DNA of 20,647 nucleotides from Deltaproteobacteria bacterium (GTDB lineage Bacteria; Desulfobacterota; Syntrophia; Syntrophales; UBA2192), in NCBI GenBank assembly GCA_026388445.1, contig JAPLJU010000060.1, positions 1 through 20,647 on the forward strand, written 5' to 3'. Each line of letters begins with the position of its first letter. Position 1 is the stretch's first letter. The position numbers were made by a program, and so were the translations under genes. Shown here piece by piece: positions 1-6,639 of this stretch. The notes below the pieces were generated by a model, which was given only the letters and a program-made list of their open reading frames with translations, was not told the DNA's origin and made no database searches.

Positions 1-317
1 ACCTTGGCGCCGTTGATATCGACGACCTGCTTGTCCATAATGTGCTCCGCGATGCGAATCTCCTTTTCCTGGGGCTCCATGTGGGCCACGGCACTGGCTT
101 CCTCGTAGGTGGTCACAAATTTCTTGTTGAGCACATTGATGTTTTTCATGAGGATGCGGAAGAGCCCCTCGGACCCACTGATGTAGATCCCTTCGACAAC
201 CGGAAAGGTATCCCCCGGAATCACATTCAGGTCTTTGATCTTTCCGATCACGTTTCCCTTGCGGTCCAGAAGCGGTCTGTCGAGGATTTCACTCAGATAG
301 ATATCATCGGAGATCAT
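1..317 (-). CDS. PRC-barrel domain protein, probable MgtE-like magnesium transporter, N-terminal part
   Basis: Partial gene reading leftward off the window edge; 105 codons are visible from the ATG at 317-315. The translation starts MISDDIYLSEILDRPLLDRK and continues with GNVIGKIKDL, the pattern of a PRC-barrel beta domain. Around residues 95-105 it reads IMDKQVVDINGAKV, a signature seen where a PRC-barrel precedes MgtE_N and CBS domains in bacterial magnesium-transporter-like proteins. I infer that family, but the CBS and membrane parts are outside the window, so a stand-alone PRC-barrel regulatory protein cannot be excluded. The gene is divergent from the B12-fold gene at 537. No strong Shine-Dalgarno precedes the ATG (only a GTGAGA stretch), so the start is the weakest part of the call. 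Confidence 0.75.
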   Translation of the reverse strand, partial: MISDDIYLSEILDRPLLDRKGNVIGKIKDLNVIPGDTFPVVEGIYISGSEGLFRILMKNINVLNKKFVTTYEEASAVAHMEPQEKEIRIAEHIMDKQVVDINGAK

Positions 318-411
318 GGCAGTTTCTCACTTTTATTCTGGCCTTCTTCTAAGACAAAAAGAATATAAAATCAACGAACTTGTTCGCCGGCAAGCCCTTT
401 TTTTCAAACCA

Positions 412-442
412 TTTATACAGATCATGCCACACCCCCAATCAA
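412..442 (-). promoter_or_regulatory. possible sigma70 promoter for the PRC-barrel gene
   Basis: On the minus strand a TTGATT -35-like element (442-437) is followed after 19 bases by TATAAA (417-412), about 95 bases before the ATG at 317. The -10 is good, the spacing is one or two bases long. It lies back to back with the plus-strand promoter at 449-478, so the two divergent genes may share control. Inference from motif match only. Confidence 0.35.
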
Positions 443-448
443 AAGGGC

Positions 449-478
449 TTGACAACCCGAATGCGTCTTTCCTATAGA
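449..478 (+). promoter_or_regulatory. probable sigma70 promoter for the B12-fold gene
   Basis: A perfect -35 TTGACA at 449-454 is separated by 18 bases from TATAGA at 473-478, about 59 bases upstream of the ATG at 537. This is the best consensus promoter in the window and is on the correct strand for the small gene that follows. Confidence 0.6.
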
Positions 479-536
479 AGACCTGTCAGGGCAAAGATGG
501 GGGTAGCCGGAAGCAACGGGAAAAGGAGGGGCTCCA

Positions 537-938
537 ATGGAACAGACAGTCAGGATCCTGATGGCCAAGTTCGGCGAAGGCTATGAAGAGGCCATAGTGA
601 GGCTTGCCCTCGCTTTCCGGGAGGCGGGGTTCGAGGTCATATACACGGACACACAGAAACCCGAAGCCATCGTTGCCTCCGCCATTCAGGAATCGGTGGA
701 TCACATCGGTATCACGACCTTGCCGGGTGCCGACCTGAGCAACATAAAAAAAACAATCGACCTGCTGCGCAACTCAGGGGTGGATGACATCCAGATTACA
801 GCGGGCGGGTTTCTCTCCTACGAAGACGTCCCCAAGATAAGAGAGATGGGGATCGCAGAATTTTTCCCTCGGGGAACGACCCTCGATGAGCTCATCCAGT
901 GGGCCAAGGATCACATCAAACCGGTGGGGCATTCCTGA
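537..938 (+). CDS. B12-binding-fold protein (methylmalonyl-CoA mutase C-terminal domain-like), ligand histidine missing
   Basis: A 133-residue cytosolic protein the size of a stand-alone cobalamin-binding subunit. The whole length follows the B12-binding Rossmann fold of methylmalonyl-CoA mutase C-terminal domains: an N-terminal VRILMAKFGEG strand, REAGFEVIY, then the SVDHIGITTLPGADL stretch (usual form GxSSLxGAHL), DDIQITAGGF, and the closing EDVPKIREMGIAEFFPRGT, which matches the usual G-V-x-x-x-F-x-P-G-T end. Where the family carries DxHxxG for base-off/His-on cobalamin, this protein has E-G-Y-E-E-A, so the histidine is tyrosine. The start is fixed by AGGAGG at 524-529, 7 bases before ATG, and a consensus promoter lies upstream. 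There is no mutase large subunit or MeaB-type GTPase nearby. It may bind cobalamin differently, bind another ligand, or act as a regulatory or partner subunit; the substrate is unknown. Confidence 0.85.
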   Translation: MEQTVRILMAKFGEGYEEAIVRLALAFREAGFEVIYTDTQKPEAIVASAIQESVDHIGITTLPGADLSNIKKTIDLLRNSGVDDIQITAGGFLSYEDVPKIREMGIAEFFPRGTTLDELIQWAKDHIKPVGHS

Positions 939-1026
939 CCTCATAAGAAACTACCATCCGAAAGGTTTTTCCGGAGTACACGCTTTTCCCACCTGTTTTT
1001 ACCCGGAATGCGTCAAAGGGTGACCC

Positions 1027-1524
1027 CTATTTAACTTCCTGATAAGCCTCGGCGGGGTACTGGCAGTTCGGGCATTTCGCCGGTTTCTGCCGGTCTTCGA
1101 CCCATCCGCAGTTCGTACAGACGAAATACAGTGTGTCACGGTCGACGGCCATGTCCGTCAGGGCCGTTTTGTAAAGCTTCGCGTGGCGCTCCTCGGCGTT
1201 CCGCGCCTTGGTAAAACCCCAGATGACCGGCTTGTCCCCATCAGCCCAGGCCTCCTTGAGAAATGCCGGGTAGGTGACTTCATTAACAAAAGTCTCCTTT
1301 TCAAAGGAGCTTTTCAAATTCTCCTCCGTGGACTTGACCTTTTCCAGCAGGGCAAAATGCTCTTTGGCATGAACGCCCTCGGCGGTGGCAACGGCACGGA
1401 AAAGCCGGGCGACCTGGGAATAGCCCTCTTCATCGGCCTTTCTCGCGAAGGCCATCAGGCGAAAATAGGCCTTGGCTTCCCCCACGAACGCTTTTTCAAG
1501 ATTATCCCGTGTCTTCTCTGTCAT
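1027..1524 (-). CDS. rbr: rubrerythrin
   Basis: A 165-residue non-haem iron protein that reduces hydrogen peroxide in the cytoplasm of anaerobes. Residues 1-125 are a ferritin-like four-helix domain with E16 in VGEAKAYF, an ExxH at E49/H52, and a second ExxH at E111/H114 (EERHAKLY). Residues 133-165 form a rubredoxin-like electron-transfer domain with CTNCG (C136, C139) and CPNC (C151, C154). The chosen ATG at 1524 has AAAGGAAG about 6 bases upstream; an upstream in-frame start at 1626 would add 34 residues with no homology-like character. One oddity: in the segment that normally reads GETYExxxMYP, this protein has KETFVNEVTYP, so a usual metal-binding glutamate is V80. The gene is single, converging on the B12-fold gene, with a long leader containing a palindrome. 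Confidence 0.93.
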   Translation of the reverse strand: MTEKTRDNLEKAFVGEAKAYFRLMAFARKADEEGYSQVARLFRAVATAEGVHAKEHFALLEKVKSTEENLKSSFEKETFVNEVTYPAFLKEAWADGDKPVIWGFTKARNAEERHAKLYKTALTDMAVDRDTLYFVCTNCGWVEDRQKPAKCPNCQYPAEAYQEVK

Positions 1525-1644
1525 GGCTGCTTCCTTTCGTGAATGAGTTATCCAATCGGGAAGGATTTGACATACTTGCGCGATGCCGTCCATCTTTTTC
1601 TTTGCGAATGAACCCGGGTAGGACAACCGGTCTAATACTTTTTT

Positions 1645-1674
1645 ATTATGCCCCTTCTAATCCAAAAATATGAA
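1645..1674 (-). promoter_or_regulatory. probable promoter of rubrerythrin
   Basis: Reading the minus strand, TTCATA (1674-1669) is followed after 18 bases by CATAAT (1650-1645), about 120 bases upstream of the rubrerythrin ATG. Match is 4/6 and 5/6 to the sigma70 consensus. Its -35 element lies inside the perfect inverted repeat at 1669-1685, which supports a regulated promoter. Confidence 0.45.
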
Positions 1675-1685
1675 TGAAATTCATA
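1669..1685. promoter_or_regulatory. perfect 7-3-7 inverted repeat, candidate operator
   Basis: TATGAAT-GAA-ATTCATA is a perfect palindrome with 7-base arms and a 3-base centre. It overlaps the -35 of the likely rubrerythrin promoter. A PerR/Fur-type repressor would be a natural candidate given the gene, but the arms do not match the canonical PerR box (7-1-7 TTATAAT-type), so the regulator is unknown. Confidence 0.45.
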
Positions 1686-1934
1686 CGCCTGACCTATTGT
1701 TTTTTCGCAGGATTTGCCCGATCTTAAGGGCAGAAGGGTTCCTTCGGACAGGACCCATTCCATTGACGGCAAGACAAAAGATTCTTACTCGACCAGACAC
1801 TGCAGAACCCCTCATGGAGGCTCGATCATGGACAGGATGCTTGCTCAGCGAAAAAGACTTCATGGCGTCGATCAACTGAAAAAGACGAAGACCCTCCCTA
1901 CCGGGGCAATTCCGGCTCCACCATCGACATCGAT

Positions 1935-4900
1935 GTGACCTACATCAGCCGAACCCCACGCTACGATTACGACGCTGCCAAGAACACGCCAGCCGCCGGG
2001 GATATCGTCACGTTTACGGCCAATGTCAGAAGCAGGGGAACATCGGCCACGGGAAGCTTCAATTACAAGTGGTACATCGACGGTGTGGAGGTTTCCTCCG
2101 GTGAATCCTCTTCCATCTCCACCGGCTATAGCGCCACATTCACGATTTCGTACACCTGGCAGGAGGGTAACCACTGGATTTCCTTCTTTGCCGACCCGGC
2201 CAACTCGATTGCCGAGAAATCGGAGCAGAATAACCTCCGGAACGAACCCATTAACGCTCTCCTGGTCGGCTTCTGGGTTGAGCGGTCGGTGTATAACCAA
2301 TTCGACCTCTATCAGTATTCTTACACCCAGACCTATGGCATCCCCGACGAGGCCAACTCGTGGGAGGACTGGGCGCAGCGGCAGGTCGCCAAGTGGAACG
2401 ACATGCTCAAAGCGGCCGTCTTCCCATCGACGCCTGACGGCTGTTTCGATCGAGTGAGACTTGATCGCGTGATCATCGTCAATGACGGTGCTCTGCCCTT
2501 GAACGGGGGATTACCGACCAACCACCCCGACACGAGAGACAAGACCGTGGACATGATGTGGGGTTTCGAGAAGGATATCCTGAGCACCGGATTTTACAGC
2601 CGCACAACCCCGAACAGTCCCTTCAATCTCGAACCGGGTCTGATTCACGAGCTCAACCATGCCCGCTACCTCGTCGATTCCTACGCCCTCAATATCCACG
2701 GTAAGCACATCGCGGTCCTCAACGAAAGCGGGGTCAGGATCTACCCGAGCAACGACACCCTCGTGAGAGTAAACAGCCAGGACCCATCGCTGATGAGCAA
2801 CACCGTACCCTGGTACGGCGAGTGGGAGGCGGCGGGGATGAACGTCTACGCAGGGCAGAGACCCCTGCCGGGCTGGGCCAATTACAACGCCCACGGAGGT
2901 CTCGGCGTCTATCTCGACAACAAGTTCCCCCGGAATAATTACCTGCGGGTCGTGGATGCAGGCGGAAGGCCCATTGCCGGCGCCGCCATCGAAGTCTACC
3001 AGGCCGGCACCTGGCCGGGTGAGTGGCACTGGTACTGCAAATACATCGACAACACCGTCGATGTGACGGGTATGACGGACTCGCAGGGGCTCTTCAACAT
3101 GGGTACCAATCCCTTTTCGAGGGGCGAGCCCCTTGCCTGGAACTTTTACTACGATGTCAACTTCATGAAGATCAAGTTTGACGGTCAGACGCACTATGCC
3201 TGGCTGGACATCGCCCAGGTCCACGTGGAGTACTTCCGCGGCAACACGGAAAACGCCTACTTCGAGGTGAAACTCCCGATCAACTATGAGCCGAACAACC
3301 CGCCCACCGTCTCCGCCGGTTCTGATCAGACCATCGCCCTTCCCGCGCCGGCACAGCTTGCCGGGACGGCCACAGACGACGGCAAACCCAGCTCGCCCGG
3401 CACCCTCACGATCACCTGGTCGAAGGTGAGCGGCCCCGGCAGCGTCACCTTCACCAACCCGTCGACGCCCCGAACGGAGGCCACCTTCTCGACAACGGGG
3501 GTCTACGTCCTGAGACTCACGGCCTCGGACGGGTGGGCAACGGTTTCGGACGATGTGTCCATCAGCGTGAACCCCGATCCCAACGCGCCTGTCGAGATCA
3601 CGACGGCGGAGAGTGCCACGACCTATTCGTACCTCGGAAAGGATTCGAGCTTCCGCGCGCAGGGTCAGTCCTTCAAGGCGCCGGGGCCCTACCTGGTCCG
3701 CCTGACGGCGGCCTTCGCCAGGAGTGGCAATCCCTACAGTGACATCACCGTGAGCATCCGCACCATCCCCAAGGGGTCAGACCTCGCCACGGCCACGATC
3801 CCGAGGGCCGCCATTACCTCGACGAGCTACACGAGCCCCACCTGGTACACCGTGGAGTTCCCCGGCGGTGTCCCCACGACGACGGGGAGCACCTACTGGG
3901 TCGTCTTCAGTACGACGAGCACCAGCTATGGCAACTACTTCCGTGTGCCGATCAGCGCCGGTAACCCCTACACCGGCGGCGCCTGGTACAAGGGGACCAG
4001 CCTGACGCCCTACTACAACTACGACATGCTCCTGAGATTTGCCTTCGGGAGCGCCCAGAACAATGAACCTTCGCAGGCTGCAATCAACGAGGGGGTCTCC
4101 TCGGGTTACACGGGCGTGCCTTATGCCTTCAGCGCTGCCGCGACGGACCCCGACGGGGACCGGATCCTCTACGTCTTTGACTGGGGTGATGGGCAGACGG
4201 CAACAACGGCGCTGATCAACTCCGGCACCGCCATCTCGGCAGAGCATGCCTGGCAGTCGGCGGGCAGCTATGCTGTCCGGGTCCGAGCCGTGGACGAGCA
4301 CGGCAAAGAGGGTGCCTGGTCTGGGAACTATCCCGTAAGCATCCAGGTCTCGACCAACAACCCCCCGCAGACGCCGGTGCTTTCGGGGCCGGGAAGCGGC
4401 GACACCGGTCAGTCCCTGACCTTCACAACCACCGCGACGGACCCCGACGGGGACCAAATCCACCTCCGCGTCGACTGGGGCGACGACACCGAGGATGAGT
4501 ACGGCATCTACGCATCGGGCACCGCCATCTCCGCGAGCCACTCCTGGCAGACGGAAGGCACCTACAGCGTCCGCGCCCAGGTCATCGACGAGCAAGGCGC
4601 CGTGTCGGGGTGGTCGACGGTCAAGACCGTCGTGATCTCCGGGGCATCGACAGAGGAGCTTGTGATCTCCGATCAGCCCACAAGCGCCTGGTACTTCGGC
4701 TCCACCTACAGCCGCAAACAGCAGGCCCAGAGCTTCAAGGCCATCGGAACCCGCATCACCGCCGTCAGCATCCCCCTCATCCGCGTGGGGATGCCGAACT
4801 TCGACATCCGGGTCAGCATCCGAACCTCCCGAAACGGCACCAACCTGGCCACGACGCAGATCCACCGCGCACAGGTCAGCTCCACGGACTGGCGAAACCC

Positions 4901-5117
4901 CGACTGGATCACCGCGACCTTCTCCAGCCCCGCGCAGGTGACGGAAAATGCAATCTACTACCTCGTCCTCGAGACGTTGAACTACGACTCCGGACATTAC
5001 TACAAGATCGGCTACAACGACTCCAACCCCTATCCAGACGGGGTGTACTTCCCCGACTCCAGCTCCTCGGGAAGCAGCTCCCTCGATATGTGCGCAAAAA
5101 TAAGCTTTGGTGACTGA
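1935..5117 (+). CDS. large multidomain protein: CARDB, metzincin-like HExxH domain, three PKD domains, two lectin/anchor-like repeats
   Basis: A 1060-residue reading frame from GTG at 1935. Domains in order, numbered from the GTG: 1-105 CARDB-like (AAGDIVTFTANVRSRG, ending AEKSEQNN); 105-335 a domain with H238-E-L-N-H242 followed by A-R-Y-L-V-D248 and, 45 residues after H242, DPSLMSN (M287), which resembles a metzincin zinc site and Met-turn; 335-450 a carboxypeptidase-regulatory-like beta domain (VVDAGGRPIAGAAIEVY); 454-547 PKD; 552-707 a beta-rich domain with QSFKA and VSIRT motifs; 710-805 and 808-905 two PKD domains (DPDGDxIxxxxDWGD); 908-1060 a second copy of the QSFKA/VSIRT domain. Such architecture is typical of secreted or surface proteins, yet no signal peptide is encoded at the start. 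The frame extends upstream without a start codon, so the N-terminus is uncertain. Proteolysis is inferred from motifs; a non-catalytic binding protein is possible. Confidence 0.85.
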   Translation: MTYISRTPRYDYDAAKNTPAAGDIVTFTANVRSRGTSATGSFNYKWYIDGVEVSSGESSSISTGYSATFTISYTWQEGNHWISFFADPANSIAEKSEQNNLRNEPINALLVGFWVERSVYNQFDLYQYSYTQTYGIPDEANSWEDWAQRQVAKWNDMLKAAVFPSTPDGCFDRVRLDRVIIVNDGALPLNGGLPTNHPDTRDKTVDMMWGFEKDILSTGFYSRTTPNSPFNLEPGLIHELNHARYLVDSYALNIHGKHIAVLNESGVRIYPSNDTLVRVNSQDPSLMSNTVPWYGEWEAAGMNVYAGQRPLPGWANYNAHGGLGVYLDNKFPRNNYLRVVDAGGRPIAGAAIEVYQAGTWPGEWHWYCKYIDNTVDVTGMTDSQGLFNMGTNPFSRGEPLAWNFYYDVNFMKIKFDGQTHYAWLDIAQVHVEYFRGNTENAYFEVKLPINYEPNNPPTVSAGSDQTIALPAPAQLAGTATDDGKPSSPGTLTITWSKVSGPGSVTFTNPSTPRTEATFSTTGVYVLRLTASDGWATVSDDVSISVNPDPNAPVEITTAESATTYSYLGKDSSFRAQGQSFKAPGPYLVRLTAAFARSGNPYSDITVSIRTIPKGSDLATATIPRAAITSTSYTSPTWYTVEFPGGVPTTTGSTYWVVFSTTSTSYGNYFRVPISAGNPYTGGAWYKGTSLTPYYNYDMLLRFAFGSAQNNEPSQAAINEGVSSGYTGVPYAFSAAATDPDGDRILYVFDWGDGQTATTALINSGTAISAEHAWQSAGSYAVRVRAVDEHGKEGAWSGNYPVSIQVSTNNPPQTPVLSGPGSGDTGQSLTFTTTATDPDGDQIHLRVDWGDDTEDEYGIYASGTAISASHSWQTEGTYSVRAQVIDEQGAVSGWSTVKTVVISGASTEELVISDQPTSAWYFGSTYSRKQQAQSFKAIGTRITAVSIPLIRVGMPNFDIRVSIRTSRNGTNLATTQIHRAQVSSTDWRNPDWITATFSSPAQVTENAIYYLVLETLNYDSGHYYKIGYNDSNPYPDGVYFPDSSSSGSSSLDMCAKISFGD
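4138..4161 (+). repeat. 24-base direct repeat, copy 1 (PKD2)
   Basis: Identical to 4432-4455, 294 bases apart (98 codons), encoding the conserved A-T-D-P-D-G-D core of two neighbouring PKD domains. It marks the two PKD modules as a tandem duplication kept in frame. Confidence 0.8.
4432..4455 (+). repeat. 24-base direct repeat, copy 2 (PKD3)
   Basis: Second copy of the block at 4138-4161, at the matching place of the next PKD domain. Confidence 0.8.
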
Positions 5118-5146
5118 AAAATAATCTTCTGACAACCTCCTATGAG

Positions 5147-5178
5147 AAAGGGGCCGGTCAATCGACCGGCCCCTTTTT
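5147..5178. terminator. bidirectional intrinsic terminator
   Basis: Arms GGGGCCGGTC (5150-5159) and GACCGGCCCC (5164-5173) pair perfectly around a 4-base AATC loop, flanked by AAA on the left and TTTTT on the right, so the stem can extend to 13 pairs. It sits between the end of the plus-strand gene (5117) and the end of the minus-strand patatin gene (5197). The T run is longer on the plus strand, so it should end the large gene best and serve the opposing gene less strongly. Confidence 0.9.
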
Positions 5179-5196
5179 AATGAACCTTTCTTCCCT

Positions 5197-6615
5197 TCAC
5201 TTCGGTGGAACGGTTTCCGGCATCTTTCCCCCGAGATCCGTAACCAGCTTCTTGAAAGGTTCCTGCGCATACAGGAGCTTGCCGGCCACCTCCCTCAATT
5301 TGTCCACCTGCTCTGCCGGAAGGGTGAGGGCTGTGGGGATTTCCTGGAAGTATTCCCGTTCCGCTTTGTCGGGAAGGGAGGCAAAAGCCACGTGGATAAC
5401 GTAGATTTCAATGGGTTCCCTTCCGGCCGCCTCGTCCTCATAGGTCCATTCCCCGGCGTAGCGCCGCAGCAGGTCAATGGTCTCGAAATTGTACTTGTTG
5501 ATCATGATGGTCGAAGAAGCCCCCAGCATCGCCCCCAGGCCAGGAATCTCGTCGAGAAGCCTCCAGCGCGGTCTTTCCTGTGTCTGGGCATCGACAATGA
5601 TGAAGACCACCCGGCGTGTCTTTGCAAGCTCCCCCTGCTTAAGGGCATCCTGCATACCGCCCTGTGCCGCGATGGTATCCATGATGCCCCGGATACCGAG
5701 ATTGTCCGAAACGCCGCCGTCAATGAGGTGAATGTAGGGCTTCGTCTCCGGCTCAAGATACGTTTTCGTCATGACGGCGTTGTAATAAACACGGCTCGTG
5801 GGGTCGGACTTTGCAAGGGCATCGTTAATCCATGGGGGAACCTTGTGGTCGCACTGCCCCGCGTAGTTCTTGAGGATAATCGGGGTCATGGGTCCCGGGA
5901 AGGCCGCCGACGCGGCGACGGCCCGGGCCAGGGGGAATTTTTCGAAGTCCGAGCAGATCAGGGCGAACTGGCTCGGCATGAAAGGGAAGACAATGCCGTC
6001 AATGGCATCGGTAGCCAGAATGACGACGGCAGGTCCCTTGCCGCTTGCCAGGTCACCGAGCGTGGCGCCGTGAAAAATCATGTAGTCATAGAATTCCTGA
6101 GCCATGTCGCTCCTTCCGAAGCGCGGTGACCATAGCCGGAACCAGTTCACGGGGGTGATTAACCCCCAGAGGAGGCCGCCCTGAAGATCCTGCAGGAGGA
6201 CTTTTTCCCTGTAGTCCTTGAAGGCATCCCTGCCGTGCAACCCGTAATAGGCCGCGGTGAAGCTTCCACCGGAAACCCCGGAAATCAGATCCACCTCATC
6301 GAGCAGGGTGCGCTTTCCAGGTTTATGATCTGCGCCTTGACTTCCTTTCGGATCCGGAACCTCGATCCGGTCGAGGGCTTCAAGGACGCCGTAGGAAAGC
6401 GATGCCGCCCGGGTCCCGCCCCCGGAAAAGGCGAGGATGAGGAACAACTCATCGGATTTTCCCGATGACACCAGCTTGCTCCGGAAGGGGTTTTCCCTCA
6501 ATTTGACTTCCAGCTTGGGATTGAGGGCATACTGGGCTGTACACGACAGGAGTGAAAAAAGGCCCACGAGAGCCATCAACGCTGTCAGCAACGATGGTAA
6601 GACCTTGAATCTCAT
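5197..6615 (-). CDS. patatin-like phospholipase, probable lipoprotein
   Basis: A 472-residue patatin-family acyl hydrolase. Residues 1-24 are a lipoprotein signal peptide (MRFKVLPSLLTALMALVGLF then SLLSC), with C25 as the predicted lipidated cysteine. The catalytic site is complete: oxyanion loop S64-G-G-G-T-R-A, nucleophile elbow G-V-S115-G-G, and the dyad aspartate D299 in IDGGVSDN. It should hydrolyse acyl esters of lipids at the periplasmic face of a membrane; the natural substrate is unknown. I chose ATG at 6615 because AAGGGG lies 5 bases ahead; the GTG two codons upstream overlaps that ribosome site. The gene follows the GH13 gene by 24 bases on the same strand and is likely co-transcribed with it. 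The region between the nucleophile and the aspartate is longer than in plant patatin, as in many bacterial lipoprotein members. Confidence 0.9.
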   Translation of the reverse strand: MRFKVLPSLLTALMALVGLFSLLSCTAQYALNPKLEVKLRENPFRSKLVSSGKSDELFLILAFSGGGTRAASLSYGVLEALDRIEVPDPKGSQGADHKPGKRTLLDEVDLISGVSGGSFTAAYYGLHGRDAFKDYREKVLLQDLQGGLLWGLITPVNWFRLWSPRFGRSDMAQEFYDYMIFHGATLGDLASGKGPAVVILATDAIDGIVFPFMPSQFALICSDFEKFPLARAVAASAAFPGPMTPIILKNYAGQCDHKVPPWINDALAKSDPTSRVYYNAVMTKTYLEPETKPYIHLIDGGVSDNLGIRGIMDTIAAQGGMQDALKQGELAKTRRVVFIIVDAQTQERPRWRLLDEIPGLGAMLGASSTIMINKYNFETIDLLRRYAGEWTYEDEAAGREPIEIYVIHVAFASLPDKAEREYFQEIPTALTLPAEQVDKLREVAGKLLYAQEPFKKLVTDLGGKMPETVPPK

Positions 6616-6639
6616 ATCCACCCCTTGAAAGGTGATGCT

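Larger units (their letters stand above)
1525..1934. other. 410-base leader region between rubrerythrin and the PKD/metalloprotease-like gene
   Basis: The rubrerythrin side holds its promoter and palindrome (above). The other side has GGAGG at about 1816-1820 followed 7 bases later by ATG at 1828, which opens a 36-codon frame ending in TGA at 1936-1938. That stop overlaps the GTG (1935-1937) that is the first usable start of the large gene. In the frame of the large gene, sequence stays open back to 1767 with no ATG, GTG or TTG, and from about 1884 it already reads like protein (DEDPPYRGNSGSTIDID). Either a translated leader is coupled to the large gene or the gene's 5' end is damaged by a frameshift near the five-A run at 1879-1883. 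No RNA gene or riboswitch is apparent. Confidence 0.4.

Noticed and set aside
375..386. CGAAC-TT-GTTCG palindrome as a LexA (SOS) box
   Set aside because: The Gram-positive-type LexA box needs a 4-base spacer between these half sites; here it is 2, and the neighbouring gene is not a DNA-damage gene.
960..985. Imperfect CCG ... CGG hairpin between the B12-fold gene and rubrerythrin as a terminator
   Set aside because: Stem of only four or five pairs with an A/T-rich loop and no proper T run.
2511..3224. 237-codon minus-strand frame opposite the metzincin-like domain
   Set aside because: Antisense shadow with no motifs and no upstream signals.
3777..5270. 497-codon open frame on the minus strand opposite the PKD gene
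   Set aside because: It is low-complexity Gly/Val/Asp/Arg-rich translation of the antisense of a GC-rich gene with clear domains; no ribosome site and it crosses the terminator at 5147-5178.
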